From SVTX01 sp045602385 (lineage in GTDB: Bacteria > Bacillota > Clostridia > Oscillospirales > CAG-272): 64,000 nt of DNA. The stretch is taken from positions 1 to 64,000 of the forward strand of contig JAZSBL010000040.1 of NCBI GenBank assembly GCA_045602385.1. Reading direction: 5' to 3'. Under the pieces are notes generated by a model. That model had not been told where the DNA came from. It worked only from the letters and a program-made list of their open reading frames with translations, and ran no database searches. Positions 52,109 through 58,821 of this stretch are shown here, piece by piece. Within the stretch, counting starts at the first letter, position 1. Each line of letters begins with the position of its first letter. Both the position numbers and the translations under genes were made by a program.

Positions 52109-52452
52109 AGCACATATGTATTGCTTTGATCCGCTTTTACAGAAAATTTTTATCTCCCTTAAAATCGAAGCCCTGCTGTAGGTTTACACCTTCATGCTCA
52201 GCCTACGCCCTTGAGGCGTTTACGAAACGCGGCTTTTTCGTCGGAATGTACCTGACTGTAACGAGAATCTTCCGTTGCAATCCGTTCTGTCCCGGCGGAT
52301 ACGATCCCGTACCGCTTACGGGACTCAAAAACAAAACGGGCAGGGAAGATAAGGCTTTTCAAAATGGCGGTGGAGACGGCGACAGATTTGTTTTTAAATA
52401 CGATCTTGAGCTTGAAGCTCCCAAAAAGAAGTCCAAAAGAAAGAAAAAGTAA
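52105..52452 (+). CDS. yidD: membrane protein insertion efficiency factor YidD
   Basis: A 115-residue protein with the invariant CCRFTPSCSAYALEAFTKRG and RCNPFCPGGYDPV motifs. The typical protein ends about residue 75; here a charged tail continues to a Lys/Arg-rich end (KKKSKRKKK). It assists YidC-dependent insertion. Start ATGA overlaps rnpA. Function by family. Confidence 0.95.
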   Translation: MKHICIALIRFYRKFLSPLKSKPCCRFTPSCSAYALEAFTKRGFFVGMYLTVTRIFRCNPFCPGGYDPVPLTGLKNKTGREDKAFQNGGGDGDRFVFKYDLELEAPKKKSKRKKK

Positions 52453-52472
52453 CGAGAGGACTAAAATTAGTA

Positions 52473-53849
52473 ATGAACACGAAAACAATCAAAAAATTCT
52501 TGCCGAGAATTGCACTCGTTCTCGTAATTCTGGCTATGCTTGCAGTGGCCATGACAAGCTGCGCAAGCAACACGGTTGTACAGAACACAGACAGAACCGT
52601 TGAAGAGTGGCAACAAACAACAGTTAATCTCGAATCCAGTACGGGATTCCTTGATAAGCTTCTCTCCTACATCGGTATATTCCTCGGCTGGATAACACTA
52701 ATAATGCCTGCAAACAGCTACATTCTCACGCTCTTCGTATTTGCGGTACTGCTTGAGATCGTAATGCTTCCTTTTGCAATCAAGCAGCAGAAGAACTCCA
52801 TCAAGCAGGCAAGACTCCGTCCCAAGGAGATGGCTATCCGCAAAAGATACGCAGGAAGAAACGACCAGGCGACCATGCAGAAGCTTAACATGGAGATCCA
52901 GGAGCTTTACCGTTCCGAAAACTTTAATCCTATGTCGGGCTGCTTCCAGCTGCTTTTGCAGTTCCCCATCATCATCGTGCTTTATTGGCTCGTTGTTGAC
53001 CCGATACAGTACGTGTGCGGAGGATCCAGAGACCTTATCAGCGCTCTCTACGGATATATGAACGCTAATCCCGACGTATTCGGCGGTGTTAAGAGCACAA
53101 ACGGATCTATTGAGATCTTCGGTAAGCTCAAGGACATTGTAGCGGATCAGGGTGTCGAAGTGCTCGAAGGACTGAAGACCTTCTGCGCAAACGGTGAAGA
53201 CGTTTATAACAGGGTCGTAGAGATATCTCAAACCCCCGCCAACTTCTTCATAGGCGACGTAAACCTCGGTCTTACACCCACGTTTGATTTCTCAACAGTC
53301 AACGCATGGTTGCTCCTTGTACCTGTTTTGACCTTCCTTGCCTACTTTGGATCGATGAAGATCAACAGAAAGCTTCAGTTCCAGCCCACACAGAACGTAG
53401 ATGCGCGCCAGCAGGCATGCTCCAACAACATGATGGATATTACAATGCCCCTCATGAGCGTATGGATGACATTCCTTCTCCCCGCAGCAGTCGGTGTATA
53501 CTGGATATTCAAGAGCATCATCGGTGTTGGAAAGCAGTTTATCATGAGCCGTGTTATGCCCCTTCCCAAGTTCACGGAAGAGGATTACAAGCTTGCGGAA
53601 AAAGAGCTTAACGGTAAGAATCCCCCCAAGAAGATAGTCAAGTCCGAGAAAGCGGGAACTGTTCGCTCGCTCCACCATATCGACGACGAGGACTACGACG
53701 AAAAGGGAAACTACTGCCCCAAGGTGGTAGAGACCGTAGCTGTTGAATCCCCTGCCGCGGAAAAGGTTGCGGACAACAAGATGACCCAAGGAGCCGCCCT
53801 CAAGGACGAGAGCGACAAGGGCTCCAAGAGGAAAAAGAAAAAAGACTAA
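52473..53849 (+). CDS. yidC: membrane protein insertase YidC (Oxa1 / SpoIIIJ type)
   Basis: A 458-residue insertase for membrane proteins. The N-terminal signal has a lipobox-like MTSCAS, then the Oxa1 core: FAVLLEIVMLPFAIKQQKNSIKQARLRPKEMAIRKRYAG, MSGCFQLLLQFPIIIVLYWLV, and late helices QACSNNMMDITMPLMSVWMTFLLPAAVGVYWIFKS. A loop of about 90 residues between core helices (GYMNANPDVFGG to TPTFDF) is longer than usual. The C-terminal tail is highly charged and ends KKKKD, suited to ribosome contact. It is followed by jag. Confidence 0.95.
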   Translation: MNTKTIKKFLPRIALVLVILAMLAVAMTSCASNTVVQNTDRTVEEWQQTTVNLESSTGFLDKLLSYIGIFLGWITLIMPANSYILTLFVFAVLLEIVMLPFAIKQQKNSIKQARLRPKEMAIRKRYAGRNDQATMQKLNMEIQELYRSENFNPMSGCFQLLLQFPIIIVLYWLVVDPIQYVCGGSRDLISALYGYMNANPDVFGGVKSTNGSIEIFGKLKDIVADQGVEVLEGLKTFCANGEDVYNRVVEISQTPANFFIGDVNLGLTPTFDFSTVNAWLLLVPVLTFLAYFGSMKINRKLQFQPTQNVDARQQACSNNMMDITMPLMSVWMTFLLPAAVGVYWIFKSIIGVGKQFIMSRVMPLPKFTEEDYKLAEKELNGKNPPKKIVKSEKAGTVRSLHHIDDEDYDEKGNYCPKVVETVAVESPAAEKVADNKMTQGAALKDESDKGSKRKKKKD

Positions 53850-53879
53850 GAGTGTAACACATCAATAGGAGAAACAATC

Positions 53880-54527
53880 GTGAATAATGAAATAATCGTA
53901 ACAGGCAAGACCGTTGAGGATGCCGTTGCAGCCGCTGTTGCCGAGCTTGGCGCAGGCAGCGCCGCAGAGGTAGAATACACGGTCGTTGAGGAGCCCAAGA
54001 AGGGACTCTTCGGAATCGGCGCAGCTCCTGCCAAGATCAGCGCAAAGAGAATCTACAAGGGCGAGATCTTCGCACTTAACTTTATAAACCAGCTCGTTTC
54101 CGATATGGGACTTGACGTAACAGTTGAGCTTAAGGACGCAGAGGGATCAAAGGACGCAAAGCTTATCGACATTCAGGGCGAGGGCGCAGGCGTGCTTATC
54201 GGTCATCACGGCGATACGCTTGACAGCTTGCAGTATCTTGCAAACCTTGCGGCAAACAAGAGAGTGGACGGCATTAAGCCCCCTTACGTTAAGATTTCTG
54301 TCGACGCAGAAGGCTATCGCGCAAAGAGAGAGGCTACTCTCCGCCAGCTTGCAAGAAGAATGGCTGACAGAGTCCTCAAGCAGAAAAAGAGCGTTATGCT
54401 TGAGCCCATGAACCCTTATGAGAGAAGGATAATTCACTCCGAGATCCAGAGTATCGAGGGTGTTTCCACAAACTCTATCGGAAGTGAAAATAACAGAAAG
54501 ATAGTTATTTTCCTGGACGAAAATTAA
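53880..54527 (+). CDS. jag: RNA-binding protein Jag / KhpB
   Basis: A 215-residue protein with the Jag N-terminal domain (residues 1-50, GKTVEDAVAAAVAELG), a KH domain (about 75-145, with LIGHHGDTLDSLQYLANL) and a C-terminal R3H domain (NPYERRIIHSEIQSIEGVSTNSIGSE). It binds RNA and influences division and wall synthesis with KhpA in Firmicutes. The start is GTG 53880, eight bases after AGGAG. It is the last gene of the rpmH block, with a terminator after it. Confidence 0.95.
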   Translation: MNNEIIVTGKTVEDAVAAAVAELGAGSAAEVEYTVVEEPKKGLFGIGAAPAKISAKRIYKGEIFALNFINQLVSDMGLDVTVELKDAEGSKDAKLIDIQGEGAGVLIGHHGDTLDSLQYLANLAANKRVDGIKPPYVKISVDAEGYRAKREATLRQLARRMADRVLKQKKSVMLEPMNPYERRIIHSEIQSIEGVSTNSIGSENNRKIVIFLDEN

Positions 54528-54534
54528 TAAAGAC

Positions 54535-54565
54535 AGCGGCTGATAAAAATCAGCCGCTCTTTTTC
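54535..54565 (+). terminator. terminator after jag
   Basis: Stem AGCGGCTGA/TCAGCCGCT followed by CTTTTTC. Confidence 0.88.
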
Positions 54566-54663
54566 GTTTGTTCATACTGTGGAAAAAAATTAGTGATATA
54601 CTATTCATGTAATAACTAACATTTAATATTTTTCAGACCAAAAACAAAAAAGGATGAACAGGT

Positions 54664-55890
54664 ATGAAATCGGTACGCAATCTTTTTAAAATAGGCGTTG
54701 GTCCCTCCAGCTCGCACACGATGGGCCCCGCGTTTGCCGCCAGAGAATTCAGGGTGAGATACCCCCAGTGCGACGATGTGACCGTCACGCTTTTCGGCTC
54801 TCTTGCCAAGACGGGCGAGGGGCACGGCACCGACCGCGTTATCCGCGAGGAGCTTGCCGGTCTAAAAACAGAAATAATTTTCAACACGAGCGACGAGGTC
54901 AAGCTTGAGCATCCCAACACGCTGTTGCTTGAGGGCTACAAGTCGGGCGAGAAGATCGCGGAGATGACCGTGCTGTCGGTCGGCGGCGGCGAGATAGTTA
55001 TCGTTGGCGACGAGATAGTCGACGAGGACGGCGACGGAATCCCTGACGACGAGGTATACAGTGAGAAGACCTTTGCCGAGATAGCGGCGGTCTGCAAGGC
55101 GAGAAACATTCGTCTTTCCGACTACGTTTTCGAGCATGAGGATGCCGACTTCAAGCACTTCCTTGGTGAGGTGTGGCACACGATGTCCAACTCGATACGA
55201 GAGGGACTTATTCACACGGGAATTTTGCCCGGCGGTCTTGAGCTTGAGCGAAAGGCGCAGAAGCTTTACAATCAGCGACACATTGACGAGAGCCCCCAGA
55301 CAAGAGAAAACAGGCTTGTCTGCGCGTACGCGTTTGCGGTAAGCGAGCAGAACGCAGACTGCGGCAAGATAGTTACCGCGCCGACCTGCGGCTCCTGCGG
55401 TGTGCTTCCCGCGGTTCTTAAATATATGGAAGAGAAGAACTCCTTTACCGAGGACGACATTTTCCGCGCGCTTGCGGTTGCGGGACTTATCGGCAACTTA
55501 GTTGCAACTAACGCGTCGGTCAGCGGCGCGGAATGCGGATGCCAGGCCGAGATAGGAACGGCTTGCTCTATGGCGGCGGCGGCTTTGGCGGAGCTTTTCT
55601 ACATGGGAATTGACCAGATAGAATACTCGGCGGTGGTCGCGCTTGAGCATCACCTCGGTCTGACGTGCGGCCCTGTTTGCGGTCTTGTGCAGATCCCCTG
55701 CATTGAGAGAAACGCGGTTGCGGCGATGAGGGCGATAAACGCGCTCTCTCTTGCGAACTTCCTTTCGGACAGCCGCAAGATATCCTTTGACCTTGTTGTT
55801 GAGACGATGTATCAGACAGGCGTTGACCTCTCTCACATTTACAGAGAAACAAGTGAGGGCGGCCTTGCAAAGCTTTACAAGCACAACTGA
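54664..55890 (+). CDS. sdaA: L-serine dehydratase, iron-sulfur type, single chain
   Basis: A 408-residue 4Fe-4S enzyme turning L-serine into pyruvate and ammonia. The N-terminal beta domain opens SVRNLFKIGVGPSSSHTMGPAFAA. The catalytic alpha domain has the cluster cysteines in TAPTCGSCGVLP, GAECGCQAEIG and GPVCGLVQIPCIERN. Many Clostridia encode the two domains as separate sdaAB and sdaAA genes; here they are one polypeptide, somewhat shorter than the E. coli form. ATG 54664 follows AAAGGATGAACAGGT. Own terminator. Confidence 0.95.
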   Translation: MKSVRNLFKIGVGPSSSHTMGPAFAAREFRVRYPQCDDVTVTLFGSLAKTGEGHGTDRVIREELAGLKTEIIFNTSDEVKLEHPNTLLLEGYKSGEKIAEMTVLSVGGGEIVIVGDEIVDEDGDGIPDDEVYSEKTFAEIAAVCKARNIRLSDYVFEHEDADFKHFLGEVWHTMSNSIREGLIHTGILPGGLELERKAQKLYNQRHIDESPQTRENRLVCAYAFAVSEQNADCGKIVTAPTCGSCGVLPAVLKYMEEKNSFTEDDIFRALAVAGLIGNLVATNASVSGAECGCQAEIGTACSMAAAALAELFYMGIDQIEYSAVVALEHHLGLTCGPVCGLVQIPCIERNAVAAMRAINALSLANFLSDSRKISFDLVVETMYQTGVDLSHIYRETSEGGLAKLYKHN

Positions 55891-55902
55891 TCAATAAAAA
55901 TT

Positions 55903-55933
55903 CCCCTTGCCGACTTGGCAAGGGGTTATTTTT
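55903..55933 (+). terminator. terminator after the serine dehydratase gene
   Basis: Stem CCCCTTGCC/GGCAAGGGG with a 5-base loop and TTATTTTT. Confidence 0.88.
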
Positions 55934-55974
55934 GTCTGTTTCGGCTTTTTTGGGGGGTGCTTTTGCTTCGGATG

Positions 55975-56451
55975 TTATTTTTTAGGTCTTACCTCGAGGC
56001 CGTGGTTGCTTATTTTCCTGAGATTTGCGGTGATAGTGAGCAGGCAATCGTAAAAGATGGCTCGGTCCTCGTCGGAGATACCCGCGCCCGCCGCGCTTAC
56101 AGCTTCAACTGCTTTTTCGCGCACGAAATCTGCCGCGGTCTTGCCCTTTTCGGTCAAAACGAGCTTGGCGCGGTAAAAATTGTTCTTGTTTGTCTGTCGT
56201 ATAACGAGACCGTTCTCCTCCATTTCGGCAAGGGTGCGGGAAATGCCCGCCTTGTCGCGGTCGGAGAGCTCGGCAAGCCTTGTGGCGGTGATACCCTCGG
56301 GAAATCTCGACATAATTGCGAGGTAGAGGGCATAAGAGCCGCGGTAGCCGTATTTTTCCATTTCCTCACGCTCGATCTTCAAAATATATCTGTATATTCC
56401 GTTGATTGCGGAGGTGAAGCTTTCAAAGCGGTCGATCATTTCGTGCTGCAT
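55975..56451 (-). CDS. MarR-family transcriptional regulator
   Basis: A 158-residue winged-helix regulator. Layout: a dimerisation helix, then GITATRLAELSDRDKAGISRTLAEMEENGLV (helix-turn-helix) and the wing RQTNKNNFYRAKLVLTEKGKTAA. ATG 56451 follows AAGGGAG; the frame runs back through the promoter. Its own promoter contains GTTGA-N4-TCAAC inverted repeats overlapping the -35, so it is likely autoregulated. No efflux or enzyme gene is adjacent in the same direction, so its other targets are unknown. Confidence 0.9.
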   Translation of the reverse strand: MQHEMIDRFESFTSAINGIYRYILKIEREEMEKYGYRGSYALYLAIMSRFPEGITATRLAELSDRDKAGISRTLAEMEENGLVIRQTNKNNFYRAKLVLTEKGKTAADFVREKAVEAVSAAGAGISDEDRAIFYDCLLTITANLRKISNHGLEVRPKK

Positions 56452-56468
56452 AAAATTCTCCCTTGTCG

Positions 56469-56482
56469 GTTGATTTTTCAAA
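56469..56482. promoter_or_regulatory. candidate MarR operator, imperfect copy
   Basis: GTTGA-TTTT-TCAAA, one mismatch from the pattern of the two perfect sites; it lies 17 bases from the middle site. Confidence 0.45.
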
Positions 56483-56485
56483 GTT

Positions 56486-56499
56486 GTTGAGGTGTCAAC
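56486..56499. promoter_or_regulatory. candidate MarR operator, leader copy
   Basis: GTTGA-GGTG-TCAAC, a perfect inverted repeat in the transcribed leader of the regulator gene. Confidence 0.6.
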
Positions 56500-56515
56500 G
56501 TTGGCGTTATGATAA

Positions 56516-56544
56516 ATAATAGCATAAATTCGTTGATTTGTCAA
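56516..56544 (-). promoter_or_regulatory. promoter of the MarR gene
   Basis: On the minus strand TTGACA (56544-56539), 17 bases, TATTAT (56521-56516). Confidence 0.8.
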
Positions 56545-56545
56545 C
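56532..56545. promoter_or_regulatory. candidate MarR operator over the -35
   Basis: GTTGA-TTTG-TCAAC, extended to CGTTGA/TCAACG at 56531-56546, covering the -35 hexamer. Binding here should block RNA polymerase. Confidence 0.65.
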
Positions 56546-56586
56546 GTTTTTTTGGTGATAGGTGCAGAATGCAGAATTAATAAACC

Positions 56587-56613
56587 TGTAGGGGCGGATT
56601 CCATATCCGCCCG
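56587..56613. repeat. short palindrome GGGCGGAT-5-ATCCGCCC
   Basis: Perfect 8-bp stem (56592-56599 with 56105-offset arm at 56605-56612) preceded by GTAG. The same GTAGGGG lead occurs in the larger hairpin next to it, so the two probably belong to one family of dispersed repeats. Confidence 0.55.
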
Positions 56614-56627
56614 TCTTTCAAATTTTG

Positions 56628-56819
56628 ATTTATCGGGGACTTTACGGCTGTAAATTTTCGTCAAATTTCGCTTTGCGCCGTAGGGGCCGGCGTCCTCGGC
56701 GGGCCGTCTACGTGGAATTTAATAAAGCCTTATGGCTACGGGTCGCCGAGGACGTCGACCCCTACGGCGCAAGGCGCACGCGAATGATAATTTATAGCCG
56801 TGAAGCCCCCCGATAAATT
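56628..56819. repeat. about 190-bp imperfect palindrome (MITE-like)
   Basis: Arms of roughly 75-80 bases (about 56628-56706 and 56741-56819) match as inverted repeats at about four of five positions. The best blocks are GCGCCGTAGGGG and GTCCTCGGC near the centre and TTTATCGGGG at the ends. The centre is a 35-base loop. It contains no gene. Its size and terminal symmetry suggest a miniature inverted-repeat element or a long-hairpin RNA. Confidence 0.6.
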
Positions 56820-56858
56820 GCAATTTATTGGGCAAGGAGAGAATATCTGCTTTTGTCC

Positions 56859-56887
56859 TTGACATGGGGCAGAAAGAGTGATATAAT
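56859..56887 (+). promoter_or_regulatory. consensus promoter of the leucine-rich-repeat lipoprotein
   Basis: TTGACA (56859-56864), 17 bases, TATAAT (56882-56887): full consensus. Confidence 0.88.
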
Positions 56888-56926
56888 ACGCATTATGAAC
56901 TTTAGTAAACTAAAGGAGAGATAACT

Positions 56927-58705
56927 ATGAGGAAGCTATTGGTATTGCTGCTGATTTTCGCGCTTTGCCTGCCCATGCTCAGCTCGTGCGGCGTTCCGAG
57001 CGAGCTGTTCGGCGAGGAAGTGACGACACAAGAAAATGAATCCGAGTCGGAGTCTTACACGCAAAGTCCCAATAATAAGTGGCACGACGATGATGACGAC
57101 GAGGACGACGAGCGCGAATCTTCTACAAAGGAAGAGGCTGATACCGAGCCCGAATCCTCTACAACAAAAGAAGAAGATACACAACCGAGCAAGGAACCCG
57201 GCGAAGGTCTTGAATTCACCTCAAACGGTGACGGAACCTGCTACGTCAGCGGAATAGGAACCTGCGCCGACACCGATATAGTTATTCCGGCAATTTCTCC
57301 AAGTGGCGATACCGTCACAAGCATCGGCTATGCTGCGTTCAAATACTGTAGCGGACTTACAAGCGTAACGTTTGTCGAGAACAGCCAGCTCACAAGCATC
57401 GGTAATTATGCGTTCTACCACTGTAGCGGACTTACAAGCATAACGATACCGAGCAGCGTAACGAGCATCGGCTCTTATGCGTTCTCCGGATGTATCGGAC
57501 TTACGAGCATAACGATACCGAGCGGTGTAAAGAGCATCGGCTCCGGTGCGTTCAAAGGCTGTAGCGTACTTGCAAGCGTAACGTTTGCCGAGAACAGCCA
57601 GCTCACAAGCATCTGCGATTATGCGTTCGAAGACTGTAGCAGACTTACAAGCATAACGATACCGAGCAGCGTAACAAGCATCGGCGATCATGTGTTCAAC
57701 GGCTGCAGCGGGCTTACAAGGGTAACGTTTGCTGAAAACAGCCGGCTTACAAGCATCGGCTCGGGTGCGTTCAAAGGCTGTAGCGGACTTGCAAGCGTAA
57801 TGTTTGCCGAGAACGGCCTGCTCACAAGCATCGGCGATGATGCGTTCTACAACTGTAGCGGACTTACAAGCGTAACGATACCGAGCAGCGTAACAAGCAT
57901 CGGCAATAAGGCATTCTACCGATGTTACGGACTTACAAGCGTAGCGTTTGCCGAAAACAGCCAGCTCACAAGCATCGGCGATGATGCGTTCGCATACTGT
58001 AGCGGACTTACGAGCATAACGATACCGAGCGGCGTAACAAGCATCGGATATGATGCGTTCTACAAATGTAGCGGACTTACAAGTATAACCGTACAATCCG
58101 GTAATACCACATATCACGGTACGGGTAATTGTTTAATCGAAACGCAGAACAAGACGTTGATTGCGGGTTGTAAAAACAGTGTAATTCCTACCGACGGTGG
58201 CGTAACAAGCATCGGCAATTATGCATTCTCCGGCTGTATCGGACTTACAAGCATAACAATACCGAGCAGCGTAACAAGCATCGGCTCTTCTGCGTTCTCC
58301 GGCTGTAGCGGACTTACAAGCGTAACGTTTGCCGAGAACAGCCAGCTCACAAGCATCGGCGAGAGGGCGTTCTACGAATGTAGCGGACTTACAAGTGTAA
58401 CGTTTGCCGAGAACAGCCAGCTCACAAGCATCGGTGAGTATGCGTTCTATAGTTGCGCAAGCCTTACAAGCATAACTTTACCGAACAGCGTAACAAGCAT
58501 CGAATACAGGGCGTTCTACGGCTGTAGCGAACTGAAAACCGTATATTACGGCGGAACACCGACGGAATGGGAGAATATGAGCATAGGTTCAATCAACTCA
58601 TACTTAACCTCCGCTACACGCTATTATTACAGCGCGACCGAGCCGACGGATACGCAGTACAAATATTGGTACTACGACGCAAACGGAAAGCCCACGGCGT
58701 GGTAA
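56927..58705 (+). CDS. BspA-like leucine-rich-repeat surface lipoprotein
   Basis: A 592-residue lipoprotein. The signal peptide ends in LSSC (Cys about 21). A 75-residue spacer is rich in Glu, Asp, Ser and Thr (with DDDDDEDDE). Some 17 repeats of about 23 residues follow on the pattern GLTSVTFAENSQLTSIGxxAF, and a 70-residue C-terminal cap includes YYGGTPTEWENMSI. This is the LRR_5/BspA family, which includes adhesins. Repeats are almost identical at DNA level, which favours expansion and contraction by recombination. The promoter is strong and a terminator follows. Confidence 0.9.
   Translation: MRKLLVLLLIFALCLPMLSSCGVPSELFGEEVTTQENESESESYTQSPNNKWHDDDDDEDDERESSTKEEADTEPESSTTKEEDTQPSKEPGEGLEFTSNGDGTCYVSGIGTCADTDIVIPAISPSGDTVTSIGYAAFKYCSGLTSVTFVENSQLTSIGNYAFYHCSGLTSITIPSSVTSIGSYAFSGCIGLTSITIPSGVKSIGSGAFKGCSVLASVTFAENSQLTSICDYAFEDCSRLTSITIPSSVTSIGDHVFNGCSGLTRVTFAENSRLTSIGSGAFKGCSGLASVMFAENGLLTSIGDDAFYNCSGLTSVTIPSSVTSIGNKAFYRCYGLTSVAFAENSQLTSIGDDAFAYCSGLTSITIPSGVTSIGYDAFYKCSGLTSITVQSGNTTYHGTGNCLIETQNKTLIAGCKNSVIPTDGGVTSIGNYAFSGCIGLTSITIPSSVTSIGSSAFSGCSGLTSVTFAENSQLTSIGERAFYECSGLTSVTFAENSQLTSIGEYAFYSCASLTSITLPNSVTSIEYRAFYGCSELKTVYYGGTPTEWENMSIGSINSYLTSATRYYYSATEPTDTQYKYWYYDANGKPTAW
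57310..58520 (+). repeat. tandem DNA repeats encoding the leucine-rich repeats
   Basis: Units of about 60-70 bases sharing cores such as AGCGGACTTACAAGC, ACGATACCGAGCAGCGTAAC and AAGCATCGGC, in two alternating types (TFAENSQLTSIG and ITIPSSVTSIG). High nucleotide identity between units shows recent duplication or gene conversion. Confidence 0.85.
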
Positions 58706-58746
58706 ATAAAAGCAAGTAACACAAAATAAAAACACAAAAAACAATT

Positions 58747-58774
58747 AAGGCAACCGCGTTTGCGGTTGCCTTTT
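58747..58774. terminator. terminator after the lipoprotein gene
   Basis: An 11-bp stem AAGGCAACCGC/GCGGTTGCCTT followed by TTCTTG. It may also help end the convergent Sel1-repeat transcript. Confidence 0.85.
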
Positions 58775-58821
58775 CTTGTATATAAGTTGTTTTTTAAAAT
58801 TTTTCAGTTTGGGGCGGAGAA

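Noticed and set aside
57221..58117. Antisense frame of 298 codons opposite the leucine-rich repeats
   Set aside because: Periodic Cys/Arg translation merely mirrors the DNA repeats of the coding strand.
57310..58520. Possible CRISPR-like direct repeats
   Set aside because: Repeats are in frame with a lipoprotein and encode LRR units; no unique spacers and no cas genes.
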